The position numbers and the translations under genes are program-made. Shown one piece after another: positions 1-11,880 of a stretch of DNA of 64,000 nucleotides (position 1 is the first letter of the stretch; each line of letters begins with the position of its first letter). The notes below the pieces were generated by a model. The model did not search any database. It had not been told where the DNA came from and saw only the letters and a list, made by a program, of their open reading frames with translations. Source of the DNA: Owenia fusiformis (lineage: Eukaryota; Annelida; Polychaeta; Sabellida; Oweniidae); assembly GCA_903813345.2 (NCBI GenBank), contig CAIIXF020000002.1, positions 13,288,150 to 13,352,149 of the forward strand. The letters are read 5' to 3'.

Positions 1-140
1 TTTGTCTCCATTAGGGGACTAGGTTGAGTTTCAATGACTTACTGTAGATGTCGCTTTTGACCAGTTTTTATCTCTTGCAATCAGTTGCATCCCATTAGCA
101 GGGGGCTGCTCCCAGTACTATTCCAGTTTTTCTTGGGGGG

Positions 141-480
141 AAGTCAAACAACCAGACAACCAACCAACCAACTTACCGAACATCCAACCGACCAACCAAT
201 GACCCAATAGGCTTAATCTATTAACTAACCAACCAACTAACCAACCAACTAGACAACCACCAGACCACCCAATAGGTTAAAACTAACCAACCAACTAACT
301 AATTAATCAACAAACTAATCAACACTCCATCCAACGAACCAAACAACCAACGAACCAGACAATCAACGAACCAGACAAGCAACGAACCAGAAGACCAAGA
401 TCATGGATCTAGTGCTTAGTATTGTATTCTATTGTATTGTATAGTTTTGTATTGTTTTGTTTTGTATTGTATTGTATTTC
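141..480 (+). repeat. CCAAC-rich and TTGTA simple-sequence tracts (unit 1 example)
   Basis: About 250 bp of degenerate ACCAACCAACTAACC-type sequence, almost without G on this strand, is followed by a short TTGTATTG tract. The same pair opens every unit (about 3030-3375, 5920-6260, 9155-9495, 11,885-12,215). The number of TTGTA steps differs between units. Confidence 0.8.
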
Positions 481-704
481 GTTAACCAGTACTTACTCAG
501 TAATGATTCAATTTTAAAGTTGACTTCAAGTACTACTCCAGATCTAAATTTTGAAGGTCTGAAGTCTTGTGTTCATTTTAGCTACAGTTGTAGATTGAAG
601 GGTCTTTTCTTTTGGGTTTTCATGTTAAAATTGTGGGCTTAGTTTCGGGGTTTCTTTCTTTTTAATTGAACCATCGCTGATCTTTTCCTTAAATGTACTT
701 TCAG

Positions 705-916
705 GTGCAGTCCTCTTGCCTTGGAGAGAACAGAAAGAACCACAAAGGGAAAACCACAGAGAATCTACAATTTGTGCTACCTACCTGCAGCATTTGTGAT
801 CTACATACCTCTTGCCTTGGAGAGAATAAAAAGAAACACAAAAGGAAAACCACAGAGAATCTGCAATTTGCGCTACCTATCTGCAGCATTTATATCTACA
901 TACCATCTTGTTAAAG
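705..916 (+). other. Exon-like block A (unit 1)
   Basis: A 212-bp block bounded by a good acceptor (TACTTTCAG before 705) and a donor (AAAG|GTACTG at 916/917). It is an internal tandem duplication with a ~96-bp period, each half starting CTCTTGCCTTGGAGAGAA and ending with the CTGCAGCATTT motif. Two plus frames are open through it: one contains SCLGENRKNHKGKTTENLQF, the other LERTERTTKGKPQRIYNLCY. Neither matches a family I know. The block could be a coding exon of unknown function or an exon of a long non-coding RNA. Confidence 0.4.
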
Positions 917-1384
917 GTACTGTAACACATAATCAGTTCTATCATTTGATGATTTTGCTCTCTGGTTCAGTACGGTTATTCCACACGACACATTTTTCAA
1001 TTGTTGGGATTCTAATCCCATTGTTGGCACATGTATGTTTGGCAAACATTTTTTCTAAGAAATACACTAAAAGAGGACTGCCTTGATTTCACTTAATGTA
1101 CAGATGTACCATGAAGCCATGTTTCATTATTTTCACATGTGGTCTGTGTTCTTAAAGAATATACATATGCTCAACTATTCCATTCTTCCTACAGAGTTAC
1201 ATCTGCCCAAGCAGTTAGTTGACTTGATGATATAAATCTTGAGCCAGGAGGGGTATAAGGCTATGACAGATTTACTAGAGTCAATGAAAGGAATGTCTTT
1301 GCATTCCCTCCTCCGCTTGTATTGGAAGTGACTCGACCAAGTTGCATCCTTGTATTTTTCATTTTCTTATCTTGTATCTTTCAG

Positions 1385-1666
1385 GTACAACAATGAGAGA
1401 GATGCAGCAAACACACCAAGTTAGGGCGACAGCTGGATCAGTCTTTCGACAACTTTGAGCCATCAGGTCCGGTCCACGTAAACAGTATCATGGGCGAGAG
1501 GTGTTCGTGTTCCTGTCACCAAAGCACCAAAGTAAGTACATTTTTTTTCTATTCAATTATTACAACAGGTTAGTTCCTCTGTTTTCAGGTTCCCTTTCAG
1601 CTTGGAGATGAGGAGCCCGATGACCAACGACACAACCGAGACAACAGCTGCGTTCCTGCTACCTAA
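1385..1666 (+). other. Exon-like blocks C and D with a spliced open frame (unit 1)
   Basis: Block C (1385-1531) follows TATCTTTCAG and ends AAA|GTAAGTAC. Block D starts at 1589 after CTGTTTTCAG. Joining them in phase 0 gives one frame, open from codon 5 of block C to a TAA at 1664-1666. It includes LDQSFDNFEPSGPVHVNSI, MGERCSCSCHQSTK and, across the junction, VPFQLGDEEPDDQ. The first ATG in this frame (1491) would give a 39-residue peptide. An in-frame TGA lies at the start of block C, so it is either a small protein or a 3' coding end reached from another frame. I recognise no domain. The 57-bp gap is very short for an intron. Confidence 0.35.
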
Positions 1667-2039
1667 GTTAAGTATTCCTTCCTGGTTTTGCATAGGGATG
1701 GGGGGCGCCTCCCAGTTTGATATTTACTTGTGGACTTTTGTTGGCCGACCCATATTTTTGGTGGAGAAACTTGGACTCTAAGGTAAAGTGGGAGGGGGGT
1801 GGTTGGGTTTCCGGGGGGATAGAGTTCATGTTTCAAAATCAAAAATATGGAAGTCTACTGGTTTATATCAAATTGGGAGAAATAAATTTTATCTTTTGTA
1901 ATATTCTGTAAATTTTTAGTAGTGTAGAGTAAAGTATAGTGTAAAGTTTTATTTAAAGTTTTTATGTAAAGTTTTATGTAAAATAACAACTACTACAACA
2001 TGGTTTGTCTATTTGTAGCACAGATGGTGAAGTCCCTGC

Positions 2040-3026
2040 GAAAAGACGGTCCTGTTGGAATCACATTTTTTCGACGAGGGGACTAGGTCAAGTTTCCAGG
2101 ACTTACAGTAGATGTCGCATTTTGACCAGTTTTATCTCTTGCAATCAGTTGCATCCCATTAGAAGGGGGGGGGGAACTCCCAGTACTATTCCAGTTTTCC
2201 TGCGGAATAACAGTCCTGTTGAAATCACATTTATCTCCATTAGGGGACTAGGTTGAGTTTCAAGGACCTACCGTACATGTCGCTCTGACCAGTTTTTATC
2301 TCTTGCAATCAATTGCATCCCATTAGCAGGGGGGGGGGGGGAATCCAAGTACTCTTCCAGTTTTCCTGCGGAAAGACAGTCCTGTTGAAATCACATTTGT
2401 CTCCATTAGGGGACTAGGTTGAGTTTCAAGGACTTACCGTAGATGTCGCTTTTGACCAGTTTTCATCTCTTGCAATCAGTTGCATCCCATTAGCAGGGGG
2501 GGGACTCCCAGTACTATTCCAGTTTTCGTGCGGAAGGACGGTCCTGTTGAAATCACATTTGTCATCATTAGGGGACTAGGTTGAGTTTCAAGGACCTACC
2601 GTACATGTCGCTCTGACCAGTTTTTATCTCTTGCAATCAATTGCATCCCATTAGCAGGGGGGGGGGGACTCCCAGTACTCTTCCAGTGTTCCTGCGGAAA
2701 GACAGTCCTGTTGAAATCACATTTGTCTCCATAAGGGGACTAGGTTGAGTTTCAAGGACTTACAGTAGATGTCGCATTTTGACCAGTTTTATCTCTTGCA
2801 ATCAGTTGCATCCCATTAGCAGAGGGGGGGAACTCCCAGTAGTTTTTCAGTTTTCCTGCAGAAAGACAGTCCTGTTGAAATCACATTTGTCTCTATTAGG
2901 GGACTAGGTTGAGTTTCAAGGACTTACTGTAGATGTCGCTTTTGACCCGTTTTTATCTCTTGCAATCAGTTGCATCCCATTAGCAGGGGGCTGCTCCCAG
3001 TACTATTCCAGTTTTTCTTGGGGGGA
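2040..3026 (+). repeat. ~163-bp tandem repeat array with poly-G runs (unit 1)
   Basis: Six copies spaced 163, 167, 162, 164 and 164 bp, measured at the recurring CCTGTTGAAATCACATTT. Every copy has the CATCCCATTAGCAG motif followed by a run of about 5-13 G, then ACTCCCAGTACT. Two alternating subtypes (GACCTACCGTACATGTCG and GACTTACCGTAGATGTCG) suggest expansion in pairs. Confidence 0.9.
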
Positions 3027-3604
3027 AGTCAAACAACCAGACAACCAACCAACTTACCGAACATCCAACCGACCAACCAATGACCCAATAGGCTTAATCT
3101 ATTAACTTACTTACTTACTAACCAACCAACTAACCAACCAGACAACCACCAGACCACCCAATAGGTTAAAACTAACCAACCAACTAACTAATTAATCAAC
3201 AAACTAATCAACACTCCATCCAACGAACCAAACAACCAACGAACCAGACAAGCAACGAACCAGACAAGCAACGAACCAGACAAGCAACGAACCAGATGAC
3301 CAAGATCATGGATCTAGTGCTTAGTATTGTATTGTTTGGTATTGTATTGTATTGTATTGTTTTGTATTGTATTGTATTTCTTTGACCAGTACTTACTCAG
3401 TAATGATTCAATTTTAAAGTTGACTTCAAGTACTACTCCAGATCTAAATTTTGAAGGTCTGAAGTCTTGTGTTCATTTTAGCTACAGTTGTAGATTGAAG
3501 GGTCTTTTCTTTTGGGTTTTCATGTTAAAATTGTGGGCTTAGTTTCGGGGTTGCTTTCTTTTTAATTGAACCATCGCTGATCTTTTCCTTAAATGTACTT
3601 TCAG

Positions 3605-3814
3605 GTGCAGTCCTCTTGCCTTTTAGAGAAAAAAGAACCACAAAGGGAAAACCATAGAGAATCTACAATTTGTGCTACCTACCTGCAGCATTTGTGATCT
3701 ACATACCTCTTGCCTTGGAGAGAACAAAAAGAAACACAAAAGGAAAACCACAGAGAATCTGCAATTTGTCCTACCTATCTGCAGCATTTATATCTACATA
3801 CCATCTTGTTAAAG
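3605..3814 (+). other. Exon-like block A (unit 2)
   Basis: Copy of block A with both splice-like boundaries kept. Small indels in the A-rich part change the open frame relative to unit 1, which argues against strong coding constraint. Confidence 0.4.
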
Positions 3815-4283
3815 GTACTGTAACACATAATCAGTTCTATCATTTGATGATTTTGCTCTCTGGTTCAGTACGGTTATTCCACAACGACAGATTTTTCAAT
3901 TGTTGGGATTCTAATCCCATTGTTGGCCCATGTATGTTTGGCAAACATTGTTTCTAAGAAATACACTAAAAGAGGACTGCCTTGATTTCACTTAATGTAC
4001 AGATGTACCATGAAGCCATGTTTCATTATTTTCACATGTGGTCTGTGTTCTTAAAGAATATACATATGCTCAACCATTCCATTCTTCCTACAGAGTTACA
4101 TCTGCCCAAGCAGTTAGTTGACTTGATGATATAAATCTTGAGCCAGGAGGGGTATAAGGCTATGACAGATTTACTAGAGTCAATGAAAGGAATGTCTTTG
4201 CATTCCCTCCTCCGCTTGTATTGGAAGTGACTCGACCAAGTTGCATCTTTGTATTTTTCATTTTCTTATCTTGTATCTTTCAG

Positions 4284-4564
4284 GTACAACTATGAGAGAG
4301 ATGCAGCAAACACACCAAGTTAGGGCGACAGCTGGATCAGTCTTTCGACAACTTTGAGCCATCAGGTCCGGTCCACGTAAACAGTATCATGGGCGAGAGG
4401 TGTTCGTGTTCCTGTCACCAAAGCACCAAAGTAAGTACATTTTTTTCTATTCAATTATTACAACAGGTTAGTTCCTCTGTTTTCAGGTTCCCTTTCAGCT
4501 TGGAGATGAGGAGCCCGATGACCAACGACACAACCGAGACAACAGCTGCGTTCCTGCTACCTAA
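4284..4564 (+). other. Exon-like blocks C and D (unit 2)
   Basis: Copy of the unit-1 pair with the same boundaries, the same in-frame TGA near the start and the same TAA end. Confidence 0.35.
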
Positions 4565-4937
4565 GTTAAGTATTCCTTCTTGGTTTTGCATAGGGATGGG
4601 GGGCGCCTCCCAGTTTGATATTTACTTGTGGACTTTTGTTGGCCGACCCATATTTTTGGTGGAGAAACTTGGACTCTAAGGTAAAGTGGGAGGGGGGTGG
4701 TTGGGTTTCCGGGGGGATAGAGTTCATGTTTCAAAATCAAAAATATGGAAGTCTACTGGTTTATATCAAATTGGGAGAAACAAATTTTATCTTTTGTAAT
4801 ATTCTGTAAATTTTTAGTAGCGTAGAGTAAAGTATAGTGTAAAGTTTTATTTAAAGTTTTTATGTAAAGTTTTATGTAAAATAACAACTACTACAACATG
4901 GTTTGTCTATTTGTAGCACAGATGGTGAAGTCCCTGC

Positions 4938-5917
4938 GAAAAGATGGTCCTGTCGGAATCACATTTTTTCCACGAGGGGACTAGGTCAAGTTTCCAGGAC
5001 TTACAGTAGATGTCGCATTTTGACCAGTTTTATCTCTTGCAATCAGTTGCATCCCATTAGAAGGGGGGGGGGAACTCCCAGTACTATTCCAGTTTTCCTG
5101 CGGAATGACAGTCCTGTTGAAATCACATTTATCTCCATTAGGGGACTAGGTTGAGTTTCAAGGACCTACCGTACATGTCGCTCTGACCAGTTTTTATCTC
5201 TTGCAATCAATTGCATCCCATTAGCAGGGGGGGGGGGAATCCAAGTACTCTTCCAGTTTTCCTGCGGAAAGACAGTCCTGTTGAAATCACATTTGTCTCC
5301 ATTAGGGGACTAGGTTGAGTTTCAAGGACTTACCGTAGATGTCGCTTTTGACCAGTTTTCATCTCTTGCAATCAGTTGCATCCCATTAGCAGGGGGGGGG
5401 GACTCCCAGTACTATTCCAGTTTTCGTGCAGAAGGACGGTCCTGTTGAAATCACATTTGTCTCCATTAGGGGACTAGGTTGAGTTTCAAGGACCTACCGT
5501 ACATGTCGCTCTGACCAGTTTTTATCTCTTGCAATCAATTGCATCCCATTAGCAGGGGGGGGACTCCCAGTACTCTTCCAGTGTTCCTGCGGAAAGACAG
5601 TCCTGTTGAAATCACATTTGTCTCCATTAGGGGACTAGGTTGAGTTTCAAGGACTTACAGTAGATGTCGCATTTTGACCAGTTTTATCTCTTGCAATCAG
5701 TTGCATCCCATTAGCAGGGGGGGAACTCCCAGTAGTTTTTCAGTTTTCCTGCAGAAAGACAGTCCTGTTGAAATCACATTTGTCTCCATTAGGGGACTAG
5801 GTTGAGTTTCAAGGACTTATGTAGATGTCGCTTTTGACCAGTTTTTATCTCTTGCAATCAGTTGCATCCCATTAGCAGGGGGCTGCTCCCAGTACTATTC
5901 CAGTTTTTCTTGGGGGG
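4938..5917 (+). repeat. ~163-bp tandem repeat array (unit 2)
   Basis: Same repeat and same order of subtypes as in unit 1, six copies, with different poly-G run lengths. Confidence 0.9.
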
Positions 5918-6487
5918 AAGTCAAACAACCAGACAACCAACCAACAAACTTACCGAACATCCAACCGACCAACCAATGACCCAATAGGCTTAATCTATTA
6001 ACTAACTTACTTACTAACCAACCAAATAACCAACCAGACAACCACCAGACCACCCAATAGGTTAAAACTAACCAACCAACTAACTAATTAATCAACAAAC
6101 TAATCAACACTCCATCCAACGAACCAGACAAGCAACGAACCAGATGACCAAGATCATGGATCTAGTGCTTAGTATTGTATTGTTTGGTATTGTATTGTAT
6201 TGTATTGTATTGTATTGTATTGTATAGTTTTGTATTGTTTTGTTTTGTATTGTATTGTATTTCTTTGACCAGTACTTACTCAGTAATGATTCAATTTTAA
6301 AGTTGACTTCAAGTACTACTCCAGATCTAAATTTTGAAGGTCTGAAGTCTTGTGTTCATTTTAGCTACAGTTGTAGATTGAAGGGTCTTTTCTTTTGGGT
6401 TTTCATGTTAAAATTGTGGGCTTAGTTTCGGGGTTGCTTTCTTTTTAATTGAACCATCGCTGATCTTTTCCTTAAATGTACTTTCAG

Positions 6488-6699
6488 GTGCAGTCCTCTT
6501 GCCTTTTAGAGAAAAAAAAGAACCACAAAGGGAAAACCACAGAGAATCTACAATTTGTGCTACCTACCTGCAGCATTTGTGATCTACATACCTCTTGCCT
6601 TGGAGAGAACAAAAAGAAACACAAAAGGAAAACCACAGAGAATCTGCAATTTGTCCTACCTATCTGCAGCATTTATATCTACATACCATCTTGTTAAAG
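6488..6699 (+). other. Exon-like block A (unit 3)
   Basis: Copy of block A with the same acceptor. The donor side reads AAAG|GTACTA. It shares the unit-2 variant in the first half-repeat. Confidence 0.4.
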
Positions 6700-7166
6700 G
6701 TACTAACACATAATCAGTTCTATCATTTGATGATTTTGCTCTCTGGTTCAGTACGGTTATTCCACAACGACAGATTTTTCAATTGTTGGGATTCTAATCC
6801 CATTGTTGGCACATGTATGTTTGGCAAACATTGTTTCTAAGAAATACACTAAAAGAGGACTGCCTTGATTTCACTTAATGTACAGATGTACCATGAAGCC
6901 ATGTTTCATTATTTTCACATGTGGTCTGTGTTCTTAAAGAATATACATATGCTCAACTATTCCATTCTTCCTACAGAGTTACATCTGCCCAAGCAGTTAG
7001 TTGACTTGATGATATAAATCTTGAGCCAGGAGGGGTATAAGGCTATGACAGATTTACTAGAGTCAATGAAAGGAATGTCTTTGCATTCCCTCCTCCGCTT
7101 GTATTGGAAGTGACTCGACCAAGTTGCATCCTTGTATTTTTCATTTTCTTATCTTGTATCTTTCAG

Positions 7167-7444
7167 GTACAACTATGAGAGAGATGCAGCAAACACACCA
7201 AGTTAGGGCGACAGCTGGATCAGTCTTTCGACAACTTTGAGCCATCAGGTCCGGTCAACGTAAACAGTATCATGGGCGAGAGGTGTTCGTGTTCCTGTCA
7301 CCAAAGCACCAAAGTAAGTACTTTTTCCATTCAATTATTACAACAGGTTAGTTCCTCTGTTTTCAGGTTCCCTTTCAGCTTGGAGATGAGGAGCCCGATG
7401 ACCAACGACACAACCGAGACAACAGCTGCGTTCCTGCTACCTAA
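7167..7444 (+). other. Exon-like blocks C and D (unit 3)
   Basis: Copy of the pair. The intervening spacer is a few bases shorter (pyrimidine-tract difference), while the exon-like parts are unchanged apart from single substitutions. Confidence 0.35.
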
Positions 7445-7817
7445 GTTAAGTATTCCTTCCTGGTTTTGCATAGGGATGGGGGGCGCCTCCCAGTTTGATA
7501 TTTACTTGTGGACTTTTGTTGGCCGACCCATATTTTTGGTGGAGAAACTTGGACTCTAAGGTAAAGTGGGAGGGGGGTGGTTGGGTTTCCGGGGGGATAG
7601 AGTTCATGTTTCAAAATCAAAAATATGGAAGTCTACTGGTTTATATCAAATTGGGAGAAATAAATTTTATCTTTTGTAATATTCTGTAAATTTTTAGTAG
7701 TGTAGTGTAAAGTATAGTGTAAAGTTTTATTTAAAGTTTTTATGTAAAGTTTTATGTAAAATAACAACTACTACAACATGTTTTATCTATTTGTAGCACA
7801 GATGGTGAAGTCCCTGC

Positions 7818-9150
7818 GAAAAGACGGTCCTGTTGGAATCACATTTTTTCCACGAGGGGACTAGGTCAAGTTTCCAGGACTTACAGTAGATGTCGCATTT
7901 TGACCAGTTTTATCTCTTGCAATCAGTTGCATCCCATTAGAAGGGGGGGGGGGAACTCCCAGTACTATTCCAGTTTTCCTGCGGAATGACAGTCCTGTTG
8001 AAATCACATTTGTCTCCATTAGGGGACTAGGTTGAGTTTCAAGGACCTACCGTACATGTCGCTCTGACCAGTTTTTATCTCTTGCAATCAATAGCATCCC
8101 ATTAGCAGGGGGGGGGGGACTCCCAGTACTCTTCCAGTTTTCCTGCGGAAAGACAGTCCTGTTGAAATCACATTTGTTTCCATTAGGGGACTAGGTTGAG
8201 TTTCAAGGACTTACCGTAGATGTCGCTTTTGACCAGTTTTCATCTCTTGCAATCAGTTGCATCCCATTAGCAGGGGGGGGGGACTCCCAGTACTATTCCA
8301 GTTTTCGTGCGGAAGGATGGTCCTGTTGAAATCACATTTGTCTCCATTAGGGGACTAGGTTGAGTTTCAAGGACCTACCGTACATGTCGCTCTGACCAGT
8401 TTTTATCTCTTGCAATCAATTGCATCCCATTAGCAGGGGGGGGGGACTCCCAGTACTCTTCCAGTTTTCCTGCGGAAAGACAGTCCTGTTGAAATCACAT
8501 TTGTCTCCATTAGGGGACTAAGTTGAGTTTCAAGGACTTACCGTAGATGTCGCTTTTGACCAGTTTTCATCTCTTGCAATCAGTTGCATCCCATTAGCAG
8601 GGGGGGGGGGGGGGGGAACTCCCAGTACTATTCCAGTTTTCGTGCGGAAGGACGGTCCTGTTGAAAACACATTTGTCTCCATTAGGGGTCTAGGTTGAGT
8701 TTCAAGGACCTACGGTACATGTCGCTCTGACCAGTTTTTATCTCTTGCAATCAATTGCATCACATTAGCAGGGGGGGGGGACTCCCAGTACTCTTCCAGT
8801 ACTCTTCCAGTTTTCCTGCGGTAAGACAGTCCTGTTGAAATCACATTTGTCTCCATTAGGGGACTAGGTTGAGTTTCAAGGACTTACAGTGGATGTCGCA
8901 TTTTGACCAGTATTATCTCTTGCAATCAGTTGCATCCCATTAGCAGGGGGTGGGGAACTCCCAGTAGTTTTTCAGTTTTCCTGCAGAAAGACAGTCCTGT
9001 TGAAATCACATTTGTCTCCGTTAGGGGACTAGGTTGAGTTTCAAGGACTTACTGTAGATGTCGCTTTTGACCACTTTTTATCTCTTGCAATCAGTTGCAT
9101 CCCATTAGCAGGGGGCTGCTCCCAGTACTATTCTAGTTTTTCTTGGGGGG
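7818..9150 (+). repeat. ~163-bp tandem repeat array (unit 3)
   Basis: About eight copies. The extra pair repeats the alternating subtypes. One copy carries the longest G run of the array (about 16 G near 8600). Confidence 0.9.
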
Positions 9151-9722
9151 AAGTCAAACAACCAGACAACCAACCAACCAACTTACCGAACATCCAACCG
9201 ACCAACCAATGACCCAATAGGCTTAATCTATTAACTAACTTACTTACTAACCAACCAACTAACCAACCAGACAACCACCAGACCACCCAATAGGTTAAAA
9301 CTAACCAACCAACTAACTAATTAATCAACAAACTAATCAACACTCCATCCAACGAACCAAACAACCAACGAACCAGACAAGCAACGAACCAGACAAGCAA
9401 CGAACCAGATGACCAAGATCATAGATCTAGTGCTTAGTATTGTATTGTATTGTATTGTATAGTTTTGTATTGTTTTGTTTTGTATTGTATTGTATTTCGT
9501 TGACCAGTACTTACTCAGTAATGATTCAATTTTAAAGTTGACTTCAAGTACTACTCCAGATCTAAATTTTGAAGGTCTGAAGTCTTGTGTTCATTTTACC
9601 TACAGTTGTAGATTGAAGGGTCTTTTCTTTTGGGTTTTCATGTTAAAATTGTGGGCTTAGTTTCGGGGTTTCTTTCTTTTTAATTGAACCATCGCTGATC
9701 TTTTCCTTAAATGTACTTTCAG

Positions 9723-9934
9723 GTGCAGTCCTCTTGCCTTGGAGAGAACAGAAAGAACCACAAAGGGAAAACCACAGAGAATCTACAATTTGTGCTACCT
9801 ACCTGCAGCATTTGTGATCTACATACCTCTTGCCTTGGAGAGAATAAAAAGAAACACAAAAGGAAAACCACAGAGAATCTGCAATTTGTGCTACCTATCT
9901 GCAGCATTTATATCTACATACCATCTTGTTAAAG
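9723..9934 (+). other. Exon-like block A (unit 4)
   Basis: Copy of block A nearly identical to unit 1, with both splice-like boundaries kept. Confidence 0.4.
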
Positions 9935-10402
9935 GTACTGTAACACATAATCAGTTCTATCATTTGATGATTTTGCTCTCTGGTTCAGTACGGTTATTCC
10001 ACACGACACATTTTTCAATTGTTGGGATTCTAATCCCATTGTTGGCACATGTATGTTTGGCAAACATTTTTTCTAAGAAATACACTAAAAGAGGACTGCC
10101 TTGATTTCACTTAATGTACAGATGTACCATGAAGCCATGTTTCATTATTTTCACATGTGGTCTGTGTTCTTAAAGAATATACATATGCTCAACTATTCCA
10201 TTCTTCCTACAGAGTTACATCTGCCCAAGCAGTTAGTTGACTTGATGATATAAATCTTGAGCCAGGAGGGGTATAAGACTATGACAGATTTACTAGAGTC
10301 AATGAAAGGAATGTCTTTGCATTCCCTCCTCCGCTTGTATTGGAAGTGACTTGACCAAGTTGCATCCTTGTATTTTTCATTTTCTTATCTTGTATCTTTC
10401 AG

Positions 10403-10683
10403 GTACAACAATGAGAGAGATGCAGCAAACACACCAAGTTAGGGCGACAGCTGGATCAGTCTTTCGACAACTTTGAGCCATCAGGTCCGGTCCACGTAAA
10501 CAGTATCATGGGCGAGAGGTGTTCGTGTTCCTGTCACCAAAGCACCAAAGTAAGTACATTTTTTTCTATTCAATTATTACAACAGGTTAGTTCCTCTGTT
10601 TTCAGGTTCCCTTTCAGCTTGGAGATGAGGAGCCCGATGACCAACGACACAACCGAGACAACAGCTGCGTTCCTGCTACCTAA
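10403..10683 (+). other. Exon-like blocks C and D (unit 4)
   Basis: Copy of the pair with splice-like boundaries, frame and stop kept. Confidence 0.35.
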
Positions 10684-11056
10684 GTTAAGTATTCCTTCCT
10701 GGTTTTGCATAGGGATGGGGGGCGCCTCCCAGTTTGATATTTACTTGTGGACTTTTGTTGGCCGACCCATATTTTTGGTGGAGAAACTTGGACTCTAAGG
10801 TAAAGTGGGAGGGGGGTGGTTGGGTTTCCGGGGGGATAGAGTTCATGTTTCAAAATCAAAAATATGGAAGTCTACTGGTTTATATCAAATTGGGAGAAAT
10901 GAATTTTATCTTTTGTAAAATTCTGCAAATTTTTAGTAGTGTAGTGTAAAGTATAGTGTAAAGTTTTATTTAAAGTTTTTATGTAAAGTTTTATGTAAAA
11001 TAACAACTACTACAACATGTTTTATCTATTTGTAGCACAGATGGTGAAGTCACTGC

Positions 11057-11880
11057 GAAAAGACGGTCCTGTTGGAATCACATTTTTTCCACGAGGGGAC
11101 TAGGTCAAGTTTCCAGGACTTACAGTAGATGTCGCATTTTGACCAGTTTTATCTCTTGCAATCAGTTGCATCCCATTAGAAGGGGGGGGGGGAACTCCCA
11201 GTACTATTCCAGTTTTCCTGCGGAATGACAGTCCTGTTGAAATCACATTTATCTCCATTAGGGGACTAGGTTGAGTTTCAAGGACTTACGGTAGATGTCG
11301 CTTTTGACCAGTTTTCATCTCTTGCAATCAGTTGCATCCCATTAGCAGGGGGGGGGGAACTCCCAGTACTATTCCAGTTTTCGTGCGGAAGGATGGTCCT
11401 GTTGAAATCACATTTGTCTCCATTAGGGGACTAGGTTGAGTTTCAAGGACCTACCGTACATGTCGCTCTGACCAGTTTTTATCTCTTGCAATCAATTGCA
11501 TCCCATTAGCAGGGGGGGGGACTCCCAGTACTCTTCCAGTTTTCCTGCAGAAAGACAGTCCTGTTGAAATCACATTTGTCTCCATTAGGGGACTAGGTTG
11601 AGTTTCAAGGACTTACAGTAGATGTCGCATTTTGACCAGTTTTATCTCTTGCAATCAGTTGCATCCCATTAGCAGGGGGGGGGGAACTCCCAGTAGTTTT
11701 TCAGTTTTCCTGCAGAAAGACAGTCCTGTTGAAATCACATTTGTCTCCATTAGGGGACTAGGTTGAATTTCAAGGACTTACTGTAGATGTCGCTTTTGAC
11801 CAGTTTTTTATCTCTTGCAATCAGTTGCATCCCATTAGCAGGGGGCTGCTCCCAGTACTATTCCAGTTTTTCTTGGGGGG
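11057..11880 (+). repeat. ~163-bp tandem repeat array (unit 4)
   Basis: About five copies. One subtype step present in units 1-3 is missing, which explains the shorter unit. Confidence 0.9.

Larger units (their letters stand above)
141..3026 (+). repeat. 3-kb array, unit 1
   Basis: Unit 1 runs from the motif AAGTCAAACAACCAGAC to the next occurrence of it. It contains block A (705-916), blocks C-D (1385-1666) and six ~163-bp repeats (about 2040-3026). Confidence 0.85.
3027..5917 (+). repeat. 3-kb array, unit 2
   Basis: Second unit, 2891 bp, with block A at 3605-3814, blocks C-D at 4284-4564 and six ~163-bp repeats at about 4938-5917. It shares small differences with unit 3 in block A (CTTTTAGAGAAAA in place of CTTGGAGAGAACAG), so units 2 and 3 look like closest relatives. 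Confidence 0.85.
5918..9150 (+). repeat. 3-kb array, unit 3 (longest)
   Basis: Third unit, 3233 bp. The extra length comes from about two more copies of the 163-bp repeat (array at about 7818-9150). Block A is at 6488-6699 and blocks C-D at 7167-7444. Confidence 0.85.
9151..11880 (+). repeat. 3-kb array, unit 4 (shortest)
   Basis: Fourth unit, 2730 bp, with one 163-bp repeat fewer (array about 11,057-11,880). Block A is at 9723-9934 and blocks C-D at 10,403-10,683. Block A resembles unit 1 rather than units 2 and 3, giving a 1-2-2-1 pattern of relatedness. Confidence 0.85.

Noticed and set aside
701-889. Minus-strand open frames over block A in each 3-kb unit
   Set aside because: They mirror the plus-strand repeat, change with small indels between units, and lack splice or start context on that strand.
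2005-2256. Open frame at the start of the 163-bp array (also in unit 2)
   Set aside because: Crosses repeat units and poly-G runs of variable length, so the frame is accidental and not kept in units 3 and 4.
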